This document shows positions 1-8,416 of a stretch of 64,000 nt of DNA, in pieces. The notes under the pieces are model-generated. The model searched no databases. It saw nothing but the letters and a program-made list of their open reading frames with translations, and was not told the origin of the DNA. The stretch's first letter is position 1. The number at the start of each line of letters is the position of its first letter. The DNA is taken from NCBI RefSeq assembly GCF_001665785.1, contig NZ_LZSO01000049.1:62001-126000 (forward strand), in the 5' to 3' direction. The position numbers were made by a program, and so were the translations under genes. This DNA comes from Mycolicibacterium peregrinum (lineage in GTDB: Bacteria; Actinomycetota; Actinomycetes; Mycobacteriales; Mycobacteriaceae).

Positions 1-1
1 C

Positions 2-802
2 AGCATCTTCGAGCCCTACGTCACCTATCACCGCGCGGACGCCAACGGTGAGCTGACCGTCAACCGGCCGGTGGATGTCAAGGCGCACACCATGATGCAC
101 GACTTCGCGATGACCGCCGATTACGTGATCTTCATGGACCTGCCCGTCGTGTTCGACCTCGACATCGCGATCAAGGGTGAAGGTGACATGCCCTACCGCT
201 GGAGCGATGACTACGGCGGCCGATTCGGTGTGCTGCGCCGGGATGATCCCGACGCGCCGATCCGGTGGTTCGACATCGATCCGTGCTACGTGTTCCACGT
301 AGCCAATGCGCACGATGACGGTGATTCGATTGTGCTGCAGGCTGTTCGCTACCCCGAGCTGTGGCGCAGCAACGGCGGGTTCGACGTCGAGGGCGTGTTG
401 TGGGAGTGGCGGATCGACCTGGCGGCCGGCACCGTCCGCGAGCGTCAGCTCGACGATCTCGGGGTGGAGTTCCCCCGCATCGACGATCGGTTGGCGGGTC
501 TGCCCGCCCGGTACTCCGTGTCGGTCGCGGGCAACGCCTGGATCCGCTACGACCTGACCACCGGCGCCGGGGCGCGTCACGAACTCGGATCCGGCGGACC
601 GGGGGAAGCGGTGTTCGTCCCCGGTGCAGGTCCGGCCGACGAGAGCAACGGGTGGTACCTCGGCTACGTCTACAACCCCGAGCGGGACGGCAGCGATCTC
701 GTGATCCTGGATGCGTCCGATTTCACCGGAAAGCCCGTCGCGACCATCGCGCTGCCGCAGCGGGTTCCCTACGGCTTCCACGGGAACTGGATCAGCGCCT
801 AA
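2..802 (+). CDS. Carotenoid oxygenase (RPE65/CCD family), C-terminal part
   Basis: The reading frame is open from the window edge, so the N-terminus lies upstream. The visible 266 residues are the C-terminal blades of a carotenoid/stilbene cleavage dioxygenase. These are non-heme Fe(II) enzymes that cut a polyene or stilbene double bond with O2. Support: the conserved stretch KAHTMMHDFAMTADYVIFMD, which carries a family iron-ligand His, a second conserved His in CYVFHVANA, and the C-terminal GFHGNWI motif with the last iron-ligand His. It sits 3 nt upstream of the antiporter gene, so co-transcription is likely. The substrate cannot be told from this part. Confidence 0.93.
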   Translation, partial: SIFEPYVTYHRADANGELTVNRPVDVKAHTMMHDFAMTADYVIFMDLPVVFDLDIAIKGEGDMPYRWSDDYGGRFGVLRRDDPDAPIRWFDIDPCYVFHVANAHDDGDSIVLQAVRYPELWRSNGGFDVEGVLWEWRIDLAAGTVRERQLDDLGVEFPRIDDRLAGLPARYSVSVAGNAWIRYDLTTGAGARHELGSGGPGEAVFVPGAGPADESNGWYLGYVYNPERDGSDLVILDASDFTGKPVATIALPQRVPYGFHGNWISA

Positions 803-805
803 TGT

Positions 806-1972
806 GTGCGGATGGCCGGGTTCGGGTTCGACACACTGGCACTGATCGCGGTCATCGGGTTGACCGGACCGGCCCTGGCCGCCGTTCCGCGGTTGCGCAT
901 CCCGGTGGTGATCGGTGAGCTGATCGTCGGGATGGTGCTCGGCGGAAGCGGATTCGGCATCGTCGACCACACGGACCCCACCTTCACCCTGCTGGCCAAC
1001 ATCGGGTTCGCGCTGGTGATGTTCGTCGTCGGCACCCACGTGCCGGTGCGCGACACCACGCTGCGCACCGCGCTTCCCAAGGCACTCGTGCGGGCGGTGT
1101 TGGTGGGGGCGGTGGCCGCCGTGCTCGGCGTGCTGATCGCGCACCTGTTCGGGACCGGCCACGCCGCGCTGTACGCCGTCGTGATGGCGTCCTCGTCGGC
1201 CGCGCTCGCACTGCCGGTGATCGACGGCCTACGCCTACAGGGGCCGAACGTGCTGTCGGTGACCGCGCAGATCGCCATTGCCGACGCGGCATCGATCGTG
1301 TTGCTGCCCTTGGTGATCGACATCCAGCGGGCGCCGCGAGCGGCTCTCGGTGCGCTGGCCATCGCCGGCTGCGCGGCGGTGTTGTTCGTCGGGTTACGTG
1401 CGGCGAATGCCCGGGGGCTACGCAAACGCCTGCACCGCTACTCCGAGGATCACAAGTTCGCGCTTGAGCTGCGCCTGAGCCTGGTGATGCTGTTCGGACT
1501 GTCAGCGCTGGCCGTCGCCACCCACGTCTCGATCATGCTGGCCGGGTTCGCCCTCGGCCTGGTGGTGTCGGCGATCGGTGAGCCGCGGCGGCTGGCCAGG
1601 CAGTTGTTCGGTATCACCGACGGGTTCTTCGGTCCATTGTTCTTCATCTGGCTCGGCGCCTCGCTGCAAGTCCGCGAACTCGCCGACAAGCCCGAATTCA
1701 TCGTGCTCGGAGTGACTTTGGGGCTCGGCGCGGTGCTCGCCCACAGTGCAGGGCGACTGCTGGGCCAGCCTGTGACACTGGCGGTGTTCTCCGCCGCCCA
1801 GCTCGGCGTGCCGGTCGCCGCCGCGACACTGGGCACCGAGCAACACCTGCTGGCGCCAGGTGAGCCCGCCGCACTGATGCTTGGTGCGCTCGTCACCATC
1901 GCGACCACCTCGGTCGCCGGGGTGCTGGCGGCGCGCGTCAACCAGTCTGCGCCCGATGTTCATTCGGGCTGA
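806..1972 (+). CDS. Cation:proton antiporter (CPA2/KefB-like)
   Basis: This 388-residue membrane protein is an Na+(K+)/H+ exchanger-domain transporter with about 11-12 hydrophobic segments (for example residues 5-25, 50-75, 95-120, 175-195, 215-245, 290-310, 340-375). It has no RCK/TrkA-N regulatory domain, so it is a short, membrane-only member. The start could be GTG at 806 or ATG at 812. It follows the carotenoid oxygenase by 3 nt. Its last 35 nt overlap the 3' end of the opposing AraC gene. The transported ion cannot be read from the sequence. Confidence 0.9.
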   Translation: MRMAGFGFDTLALIAVIGLTGPALAAVPRLRIPVVIGELIVGMVLGGSGFGIVDHTDPTFTLLANIGFALVMFVVGTHVPVRDTTLRTALPKALVRAVLVGAVAAVLGVLIAHLFGTGHAALYAVVMASSSAALALPVIDGLRLQGPNVLSVTAQIAIADAASIVLLPLVIDIQRAPRAALGALAIAGCAAVLFVGLRAANARGLRKRLHRYSEDHKFALELRLSLVMLFGLSALAVATHVSIMLAGFALGLVVSAIGEPRRLARQLFGITDGFFGPLFFIWLGASLQVRELADKPEFIVLGVTLGLGAVLAHSAGRLLGQPVTLAVFSAAQLGVPVAAATLGTEQHLLAPGEPAALMLGALVTIATTSVAGVLAARVNQSAPDVHSG

Positions 1973-2870
1973 CCCCGTAGGACCGTTTGAACGCGCTGCT
2001 CAACGCGAACGGTGTGGAGTAGCCGACCTGTCGGGCGACGGAAGCGATCGTGGCCTCGCTGCCCCGCAGCAGGTCGGCCGCCAGCGCCAGGCGCCAGCCG
2101 GTGAGAAACGCAATCGGTGGCTCACCGACCTGATCGGTGAACCGGCGCGCGAAGACGGCGCGCGAACACCCCACCGCCGCAGCAAGATTGGAGACCGTCC
2201 AGGGGTGGGCCGGATTGTTGTAGATCAGCTTGAGGGCAGGCCCGACGACCGGATCCCGTTCGGCCTGCCACCACGGCGGTGCCTTGTCTTCCCGGTCGAA
2301 CCAGTTACGCAGGACCGCGATCAGCAGCAGGTCGAGCAACCGATCCAGATAGGCCTCCTGTCGGGACCCGTCGCGGCCGGCCTCGACCGACAGTAGATCG
2401 ATCAGCGGGCTGTCCCACTCTTCGGCGCGCAGCACCAGCACCGGGGGCAGCGCGTCGAGCAGGCGGGCACTGACCTCGCTGCGGCCCTCGTAGGCGCAGA
2501 CGATCGACTCTGCGCCTCCGTCGGCGCTGTTACCCCAGCTGCGCAGCCCGAGCGACATCTCGAAATGCAGATCCTCGCCCGACAGCGTGGTGCACTGCTG
2601 TCCGGGATTGATGATGACGCTCGGCGGCGTGGCGGGATCGTCGGCGAAGACGTAGTTCTCGGTGCCGCGCGTCACCGCCACGTCGCCCGGCCCGAGCCGG
2701 AACGTGCCGCTGTGCTCGCCGACGATGACGGCCTCGCCGCGTGTCTGGCAGATCAGGGCCAGCGGCGCTTCGTCGCGGATGGCGAGTGACCACGGCGGAT
2801 CCATGCGGAGCCGCAACACGAATGCGCCCCGTGCGCGCACGCCGTCGAGCAGTCCGACCAGGGCGTCCAC
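1938..2870 (-). CDS. AraC-family transcriptional regulator with cupin sensor
   Basis: The protein is 310 residues. The N-terminal half is an AraC-binding/cupin_6-type beta domain (residues ~1-190). The C-terminal ~100 residues hold two helix-turn-helix motifs: the first in HPWTVSNLAAAVGCSRAVFA, the second in ATIASVARQVGYSTPFALSS, ending in the family signature FKRSYGVSPNEHR. It lies 16 nt downstream of the methyltransferase gene on the same strand, suggesting an operon. The GTG start at 2870 is the first plausible one in frame. The effector is unknown. Confidence 0.93.
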   Translation of the reverse strand: MDALVGLLDGVRARGAFVLRLRMDPPWSLAIRDEAPLALICQTRGEAVIVGEHSGTFRLGPGDVAVTRGTENYVFADDPATPPSVIINPGQQCTTLSGEDLHFEMSLGLRSWGNSADGGAESIVCAYEGRSEVSARLLDALPPVLVLRAEEWDSPLIDLLSVEAGRDGSRQEAYLDRLLDLLLIAVLRNWFDREDKAPPWWQAERDPVVGPALKLIYNNPAHPWTVSNLAAAVGCSRAVFARRFTDQVGEPPIAFLTGWRLALAADLLRGSEATIASVARQVGYSTPFALSSAFKRSYGVSPNEHRAQTG

Positions 2871-2886
2871 CTCGGTAGGGTAACGC

Positions 2887-3654
2887 TCATCCCGGCTTGC
2901 GCGCTTCGATCAGATGCCGGGATGAGTGCGCGACGAAGGATCCGTCGGTCGCGATCTGCCGGTGCAGTGCGGCGAGTTCGTCGCGATAGGCCGCGACGGT
3001 GAAGCCGGGCACGATCCAGATGACCTTTCGCAGGAAATACGCCACCGCGCCGATGTCGAAGAACTCCATGCGCAGCCGCTCGGCACGCAGGTCGACGATG
3101 TCCAGGCCGACTTTCTGCGCCGCGGCACGCTCGACGTCGGGATCTCGGGCCAGCCGGGCCTGTGGCTGCGGGCCGAGGAAGAACTCGGTGAGCTCGAAAA
3201 CGCTTGCCGGTCCGACATGTTGAGCGAAGTAGGTGCCGCCGGGGCACAGCACGCGGGCGATCTCGTTCCACCACACGGTGGCCGGGTGCCGGCTGAGGAC
3301 CAGTTCGAACGCCGCGTCGGCGAACGGCAGCGGCGGCTCATCGGGATCGGCGACCACGACGACCCCACGGGGTCCCAGCAGCCGGGTCGCCCGGTCGAGG
3401 TTGGGCGGCCAGGACTCGGTGGCCGCCATGGTCGGCGGGAACACCGCCGCCCCGGCGAGCACTTCGCCCCCACCGGTCTGGATGTCGAGCGCCGACGATG
3501 CTGCGGCCAGCCGGTCGCTCATCAGGCGCTGATACCCCCAGGACGGCCGGGCTTCGGTGGCCCGCCCGTCCAGCCATGAGAAGTCCCAGCCGTCCACCGA
3601 TGCCGCGTCGGCCTCGGTGATCAGGTCGTCGAATTCGCGGGTCATGGTCTCCAT
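2887..3654 (-). CDS. Class I SAM-dependent methyltransferase
   Basis: A 255-residue protein with a Rossmann-type methyltransferase core. The SAM-binding motif I appears as ALDIQTGGGEVLA (~residues 55-67). An acidic strand end VVVADPDEPPLPFADAAFEL holds the later motifs, and a conserved LSRHPATVWWNEIARVLCPGG corresponds to the motif after strand 4. The length fits stand-alone small-molecule methyltransferases. It is transcribed ahead of the AraC regulator with a 16-nt gap. Two close starts (3654 and 3645) are possible. Substrate unknown. Confidence 0.88.
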   Translation of the reverse strand: METMTREFDDLITEADAASVDGWDFSWLDGRATEARPSWGYQRLMSDRLAAASSALDIQTGGGEVLAGAAVFPPTMAATESWPPNLDRATRLLGPRGVVVVADPDEPPLPFADAAFELVLSRHPATVWWNEIARVLCPGGTYFAQHVGPASVFELTEFFLGPQPQARLARDPDVERAAAQKVGLDIVDLRAERLRMEFFDIGAVAYFLRKVIWIVPGFTVAAYRDELAALHRQIATDGSFVAHSSRHLIEARKPG

Positions 3655-3743
3655 CGTCGCAGTGCCGACCAGCGAGACGATCGCGTATGGAATCGGGAGT
3701 CTCGACCATGGAACGTCTCGGGTCGGCGCCGTTGACTGAAGCC

Positions 3744-4223
3744 ATGACCATCAGCCCCGTCGCCGTCCTCACCGCCGCCGCCGCCCTCGGCAGTGCCGCG
3801 AGCGGTGGAATCTTCTACGCCTTCTCGACATTCGTGATGCGAGGACTCGACCGGACCGGTCCCGTCGCCGCGATCACCGCCATGCGCGGGATGAACTCAG
3901 CGGCCAACACCAACGCGCCGTTCCTGCTGTTCCTGCTCGGCTCTGCGCTGCTCTCGTTGGCCCTCGGCGTGGTCGCTCTGACGCAGATCGGCCGGCCGGG
4001 CAGTTGGTTCCTGCTGGCCGGCGCGATCTTCGGCGTCCTCGGGGTCCTCGTCACGATGCTGTTCAACGTGCCGCTCAACAACCACCTCGATCAGGTCGAT
4101 CTCGCCGATGCGGCCGCCGAATGGCACGCCTACCTGAGCACCTGGACCGCGTGGAACCATGTGCGCGCCGCCTCCGGATTCGTCAGCGCGGTCCTGCTGG
4201 TGATCGGGCTGCGTTACCGCTGA
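3744..4223 (+). CDS. DUF1772 (anthrone oxygenase-like) membrane protein
   Basis: A 159-residue protein with four hydrophobic helices matches the DUF1772 family: N-terminal SGGIFYAFSTFVMRGL, central MRGMNSAANTNAPFL and the FNVPLNNHLDQVD motif. I start at ATG 3744, because the upstream 19 codons look non-coding and the first helix begins right after this ATG. Some relatives are called anthrone oxygenases, but in mycobacteria the role is unknown. It converges on the MFS pump, and a palindromic repeat lies in the gap. Confidence 0.85.
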   Translation: MTISPVAVLTAAAALGSAASGGIFYAFSTFVMRGLDRTGPVAAITAMRGMNSAANTNAPFLLFLLGSALLSLALGVVALTQIGRPGSWFLLAGAIFGVLGVLVTMLFNVPLNNHLDQVDLADAAAEWHAYLSTWTAWNHVRAASGFVSAVLLVIGLRYR

Positions 4224-4235
4224 GGCCTGGCGTGC

Positions 4236-4298
4236 AGCCGAGTGGCCAGTTGACACACGCATTTTCGCGGATCACGTGTCATAACTGGCCACTGGGCG
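4236..4298. repeat. Interspersed palindrome, copy A
   Basis: The gap between the convergent DUF1772 and MFS genes is almost filled by an inverted repeat. AGTGGCCAGTT at 4241-4251 pairs perfectly with AACTGGCCACT at 4283-4293. The inner part CACACG/CGTGTC extends the stem, with an ATTTTCGCGGAT-type loop. Related copies lie at 39857-39903 and 56789-56849, also between convergent genes. A hairpin here could act as a bidirectional terminator or be a REP-like element; function is not shown. Confidence 0.85.
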
Positions 4299-5828
4299 TC
4301 AGCTCGGCTGACCCGGCTTACGGAACGCGTAGGCGACGATCCCGGCCGCGGCCAGCGCGAGTATCGCCGCGATGACCGCTGTCGGTGCGATCCCGGAATC
4401 GAACGCGGTGCGGGCGGAGTCGAGCAGTTGCGCCGCAGTGTTCGCCGGCAGGTCGGCGGCCACGGAGGTGGCGCCGCCGATGCTCTCACCGGCGTCGGCG
4501 GCCTGTGCCGGACTCAAGCCGGCGGGCAGCGCAATGTTGTTGCGGTAGAACGCCGTGAAGATCGTGCCGAGCGTGGCGGTGCCGATCACCGCGCCCAGCT
4601 CGTAGGCGGTCTCCGAGACCGCTGACGCCGCACCGGCTTTGGCGGCCGGTACCGAGGCGACGATGGTGTCGTTCGACACCGTCTGGGAGATGCCGACGCC
4701 GAGCTCGAGCACGATGAACGACACGATCACCGCGACCACCGACAGGTCGTGGCGGAACAGCAGGATCATGATGAACCCGGCCGCAACCAGCACCAGTCCG
4801 GCGACCATCAGGGTCTGCGGCGCGAAGCGTTTCGCCAGCTTGACCACGCTGATCCCGGCGACCATCGACACCACCGCGCCCGGCAGGGTCACCAGGCCGG
4901 CCGCCAGCGGAGACAGGCCGAGCACCAGCTGCAGGTGCTGCGAGATGAAGAAGATGAAGCCGATCAATCCCACGATGGACAGGAAATTCGCCAGGATCGA
5001 CGAGCTGAACGGTGCGTAGGAGAACAGCCCGATGTCGAGCATCGGGGTGGCGCTGCGCTTCTGCCGGAGGACGAACAGCACGCCCGAGGCGATGCCCACC
5101 ACGAAGGCCAGTCCGGCCAGCGCCGACAGCCCGTCGTGGGCGGTGGACTTGATCGCCCACACGATGGGCAGCATGGCGGTGAAGGACAGCGCCACGCTGG
5201 TCAGATCCAGCGGCCCCGGATTGGGGTCACGGGATTCCGGTATCAGCTTGGGGCCAAGGACCAGTAGCGGCAGCAGGATCGGGACGGCCACCAAAAAGAC
5301 CGAACCCCAATGGAAATGCTGCAACAGCGCGCCACCGACGATCGGGCCGAGGGTGGACCCCGCGGTGAAGCACGAGGCCCAGATCGCGATGGCCAGCCGG
5401 CGCGCGGAGGCCTCGGTGAAGATGTTGCGGATCAACGACAGGGTCGAGGGCATCAGCATGGCGCCGAAGACGCCCAGCACGGCGCGGGCCAGCACCAGGT
5501 ACTGCGCGCTCGGTGCGAAGGCGGCCGCCACCGACACCACCGCGAAACCGGTGGCACCGATGAGCAGCATGCGGCGCCGGCCCAACCGGTCGCCGAGGCC
5601 GCCCATGGCGACCAGCAGTGCGGCCAGCACCAGCGAGTAGACGTCGACGATCCAGAGCTGGGTGGATGCGGCGGGCCGGAAGTCCTCGGCGATCGCCGGA
5701 AGGGCGAACGCCAGCACGGTGTTGTCGACGGCGATCAGGATGACCGGAAGGGCCAGGACGGCGAGTGCGAGCCAGGCGCGTTTGGGCGTTGGTGTTATCG
5801 ACGGTGAGCCGTCGAGGTGGGTGGACAT
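4299..5828 (-). CDS. MFS drug efflux transporter, DHA2 (14-TM) family
   Basis: A 509-residue major facilitator protein with about 14 membrane segments. It carries the DHA2 motif A region GGLGDRLGRRRMLLIGATGF (residues ~75-95) and motif C region LARAVLGVFGAMLMPSTLSL and GSTLGPIVGGAL. The family (QacA/SmvA/LfrA type) exports cationic drugs and antiseptics by proton antiport. It lies 25 nt downstream of a TetR gene on the same strand, so it is very probably repressed by that regulator, as in the lfrA/lfrR arrangement of mycobacteria. The C-terminal helix ends in AYAFRKPGQPS. Confidence 0.94.
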   Translation of the reverse strand: MSTHLDGSPSITPTPKRAWLALAVLALPVILIAVDNTVLAFALPAIAEDFRPAASTQLWIVDVYSLVLAALLVAMGGLGDRLGRRRMLLIGATGFAVVSVAAAFAPSAQYLVLARAVLGVFGAMLMPSTLSLIRNIFTEASARRLAIAIWASCFTAGSTLGPIVGGALLQHFHWGSVFLVAVPILLPLLVLGPKLIPESRDPNPGPLDLTSVALSFTAMLPIVWAIKSTAHDGLSALAGLAFVVGIASGVLFVLRQKRSATPMLDIGLFSYAPFSSSILANFLSIVGLIGFIFFISQHLQLVLGLSPLAAGLVTLPGAVVSMVAGISVVKLAKRFAPQTLMVAGLVLVAAGFIMILLFRHDLSVVAVIVSFIVLELGVGISQTVSNDTIVASVPAAKAGAASAVSETAYELGAVIGTATLGTIFTAFYRNNIALPAGLSPAQAADAGESIGGATSVAADLPANTAAQLLDSARTAFDSGIAPTAVIAAILALAAAGIVAYAFRKPGQPS

Positions 5829-5853
5829 GCGGGGAGCTCCAAGAAAGTTTCGT

Positions 5854-6429
5854 TCAGCCGCGCGGGAGATCGATGGTGCCCGCGGTCAGGCTGGTCATGA
5901 TGGCGTCGACGATTTGGTGGCGGGGTGTGCCGTCCTGCTTGGCGGCTTCGTAGCCGGCGTCGAGCAGGGCCCAGAACACGCGCCGGGCCCATCCTGGGGG
6001 ATATTCGGGCCTGTCGACAGAGGCTCGGTTGAGCACCTCGACGATCGCCTCGTCCCCGGTGTCGAGGTAGGCGGCCAGCTCGGGATCGGCCAGGATCGTC
6101 GGCTCGCTGTACACGAAGATCACGATGGGCCCCAGGTCGAGTTGGCTTTCCACCACGCGGCGCAGCGCCGCATCCGCCGGACCGTGGGTGGGATCCGCGC
6201 GGTCGATCTCGGCGTTGCTGAGCTCGTGGACGTGGCGGGCCAGGGCCCGGAGGAGATCGGTGCGTTCCGGGTAGTACCGGTGCACGGTGCTGCGGCCGAC
6301 GTCGGCGGCAGCGGCGATATCGGTCAGTGAGGCCGACGGGTTGTCGGCCAGGACCGTCATGGCGGCATCGAGAATCGCCTTGCGGGTGCGCTCACGCGGC
6401 CCGCTGTGCGACGACGCCGAACTGGTCAT
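5854..6429 (-). CDS. TetR-family repressor of the adjacent efflux pump
   Basis: 191 residues. The N-terminal TetR helix-turn-helix reads KAILDAAMTVLADNPSASLT followed by DIAAAADVGRSTVHRYYPER (residues ~18-60); the rest is a helical ligand-binding domain. It is the first gene of a two-gene unit with the MFS pump. A perfect 7-bp inverted repeat lies just upstream and is the likely operator. The organisation resembles LfrR, but identity with LfrR cannot be claimed without alignment. Confidence 0.94.
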   Translation of the reverse strand: MTSSASSHSGPRERTRKAILDAAMTVLADNPSASLTDIAAAADVGRSTVHRYYPERTDLLRALARHVHELSNAEIDRADPTHGPADAALRRVVESQLDLGPIVIFVYSEPTILADPELAAYLDTGDEAIVEVLNRASVDRPEYPPGWARRVFWALLDAGYEAAKQDGTPRHQIVDAIMTSLTAGTIDLPRG

Positions 6430-6460
6430 GGATCAAAATGTAGCACGACCGGACCAAAAT

Positions 6461-6478
6461 GGGACAGTGATGTCCCAC
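6461..6478. promoter_or_regulatory. Probable TetR operator / promoter
   Basis: TGGGACA and TGTCCCA form a perfect inverted repeat around GTGA, 32 nt upstream of the TetR start. On the minus strand a TACATT -10 hexamer ends about 7 nt before the ATG, so the transcript would be almost leaderless. The inverted repeat would then cover the -35 region. That is the expected geometry for autorepression. Confidence 0.65.
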
Positions 6479-6481
6479 ACT

Positions 6482-7315
6482 TCAGCTGGGCAACGTGAAG
6501 CCGCTGGTCGGAGGCGGTGGCGGATAGCTTGGGTAGGGCGCTGGATACGCCGCGGCCGGGGGTGGTGGCATCAGCCGGGCGAGAGCGCGCCGGTGCCGTT
6601 CGGCCAGCACCGCGGCCAGCACGTACTCGACCGGCGCGCCCGGCGGCGGCGGGGGCGAGATGCGCGAGACCACCTCGCCGAAGATCCTCCTGCCCATCTC
6701 CTGGCGTATCCGCGGCTCGAGTTGGGCCGAGCGCGACACGAACTGCCTGGCGAGCTCGGCCTGCTCGGGGCCCAGCCCGGACAATTCCAGCGAGCCGGCC
6801 CACCAGGCCAGGGCCGGCGGCATGACCGGCGGCGGATTCAATTTGGGCCCGCGCTCACTGATCACCACCGTCCCGGCGAAGATGTCGCCGAGGCGCTTGC
6901 CCTTCGCTGACACCAGGCTGCAGATCACCGCAGGCCCACCGGTGAGCATCCAGATCTCGACGAAGCCTGCCAGCCCGCGGAACAGGGCCTGCCGGAAGCG
7001 TTCCGGGCCGCCGTCGTCGGCCACGACCCGAAGCCCCAACGCCATCTTGCCCAGCGACCGGCCGCGGGTCGCGGTCTCCATCACCACCGGATAACCCACC
7101 AGGGTCAGCACCGTGAAGATGATCAGAATGGCCGCCGACAGTGCGTCGTCGAGCTGGCTCAACGTGATCGACCACAACACCAGACCGGCCACATAGCCGA
7201 CGGCGATCACCAGAATGTCGATCAACGCGGCCAGCGTGCGCACCGGCAACTGGGCGATCGCCACGTCGAGGACGACGGCGTCCCCGGTCACCACCGGCGC
7301 GGGCTGCCAAACCAT
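6482..7315 (-). CDS. RDD-family membrane protein
   Basis: 277 residues with the RDD domain. Arg and Asp residues lie in LPVRTLAALIDILVIAVGYV (residues ~25-45), and the family motif TRGRSLGKMALGLRVVADDG is at ~85-105, with three or four hydrophobic helices between residues 30 and 160. The C-terminus is a Pro/Tyr-rich cytoplasmic tail (PAPYPSYPPPPP). It corresponds to Rv3695 in M. tuberculosis order and is divergent from the SpoIIM gene with a 32-nt gap. Its biochemical role is unknown; such proteins are proposed to help transport or membrane stress responses. Confidence 0.9.
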   Translation of the reverse strand: MVWQPAPVVTGDAVVLDVAIAQLPVRTLAALIDILVIAVGYVAGLVLWSITLSQLDDALSAAILIIFTVLTLVGYPVVMETATRGRSLGKMALGLRVVADDGGPERFRQALFRGLAGFVEIWMLTGGPAVICSLVSAKGKRLGDIFAGTVVISERGPKLNPPPVMPPALAWWAGSLELSGLGPEQAELARQFVSRSAQLEPRIRQEMGRRIFGEVVSRISPPPPPGAPVEYVLAAVLAERHRRALARLMPPPPAAAYPAPYPSYPPPPPTSGFTLPS

Positions 7316-7347
7316 ACCGACACACGCTACCGACTACGCTCTGCCAC

Positions 7348-8340
7348 GTGGATGTCGATGCGTTCGTCGTGGCCCATCGCCCCACCTGGGACCGATTGGA
7401 GCAGTTGGTAAAACGACGCCGACGGTTGACCGGTGCCGAGGTGGACGAGCTCGTCGACCTCTATCAGCGGGTCTCGACGCACCTGTCGATGGTGCGTTCG
7501 GCCTCGCAGGATTCCGTTCTGGTCGGGCGGTTGTCGGGCCTGGTGGCCCGGGCGCGCGCGGCGGTGACAGGTGCGCACGCCCCGCTCTGGCGCGAGTTCG
7601 TCCGGTTCTGGACCGTGTCCTTCCCGGTGGTGGCCTACCGGGCCTGGCGCTGGTGGCTGGGATCGGCGGTGGCATTCTTCATCGTGACCGTCGCCCTGGC
7701 GCTGTGGGTGTCGGGCAACCCGGATGTGCACGCGGCCATCGGAACCCCCAGCGAGATCGACGAATTGGTGAACCACGACTTCGCGTCGTATTACAGCGAG
7801 CATCCGGCCGCGTCATTTGCCCTGCAGGTGTGGGTGAACAACTCCTGGGTGGCCGCGCAGTGCATCGCCTTCGCGATCCTGCTCGGCCTGCCCATCCCGT
7901 ACGTGCTGTTCCAGAACGCGGCCAACCTCGGCGTCATCGCCGGACTGATGTTCAGCGCGGACAAGGGAGACCTCTTCCTCGGCCTGATCACCCCGCACGG
8001 ACTGCTCGAGCTGACCGCGGTGTTCCTGGCCGCCGCGGTGGGGATGCGGCTGGGCTGGACGGTGATCGCCCCCGGCGACCGACCCCGCGCGCAGGTGCTG
8101 GCCGAGCAGGGCCGGGCTGTCGTTGCGGCCGCGATCGGGCTGGCCGTCGTGCTGCTGATATCCGGTCTGATCGAGGCAATGGTGACCCCGTCGCCGTTGC
8201 CCACCTGGGCGCGCATCGGCATCGGTGTGGCCGCTGAACTCGCCTTCCTGGGCTACGTGTTCCATTTCGGCCGCAAGGCCGCCCGGGCGGGCGAGAGCGG
8301 AGACCTCGAGGACGCCCCAGACGTGGTGCCCACGGGCTGA
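7348..8340 (+). CDS. Stage II sporulation protein M (SpoIIM) family membrane protein
   Basis: 330 residues. An N-terminal soluble helical part (residues 1-95, starting VDAFVVAHRPTWDRL) is followed by 5-6 membrane segments with the family pattern GLITPHGLLELTAVFLAAAVG (~residues 212-232). In non-sporulating actinobacteria these SpoIIM-domain proteins sit beside RDD, MoxR and DUF58 genes, as here. GTG start at 7348. The gene converges on the DUF58 gene, and a long palindrome occupies the gap. It corresponds to Rv3694c. Confidence 0.9.
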   Translation: MDVDAFVVAHRPTWDRLEQLVKRRRRLTGAEVDELVDLYQRVSTHLSMVRSASQDSVLVGRLSGLVARARAAVTGAHAPLWREFVRFWTVSFPVVAYRAWRWWLGSAVAFFIVTVALALWVSGNPDVHAAIGTPSEIDELVNHDFASYYSEHPAASFALQVWVNNSWVAAQCIAFAILLGLPIPYVLFQNAANLGVIAGLMFSADKGDLFLGLITPHGLLELTAVFLAAAVGMRLGWTVIAPGDRPRAQVLAEQGRAVVAAAIGLAVVLLISGLIEAMVTPSPLPTWARIGIGVAAELAFLGYVFHFGRKAARAGESGDLEDAPDVVPTG

Positions 8341-8349
8341 ACTTTTCCG

Positions 8350-8409
8350 GCGAGCAGACGCGCAGGTACCCCAGAACACGGGTTTCCGGGTACGTACGCG
8401 TCTGCTCGC
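8350..8409. repeat. Long palindrome between convergent genes
   Basis: Two 22-nt arms (8350-8371 and 8388-8409) are inverted copies of each other with 20 of 22 positions complementary; the outer GCGAGCAGACGCG is perfect. The 16-nt loop lies at 8372-8387. It fills the gap between the SpoIIM and DUF58 stop codons. The sequence is unrelated to the TGGCCAGTT palindromes but has the same kind of location. It is probably a transcription stop or an interspersed element. Confidence 0.8.
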
Positions 8410-8416
8410 GCAGGGG

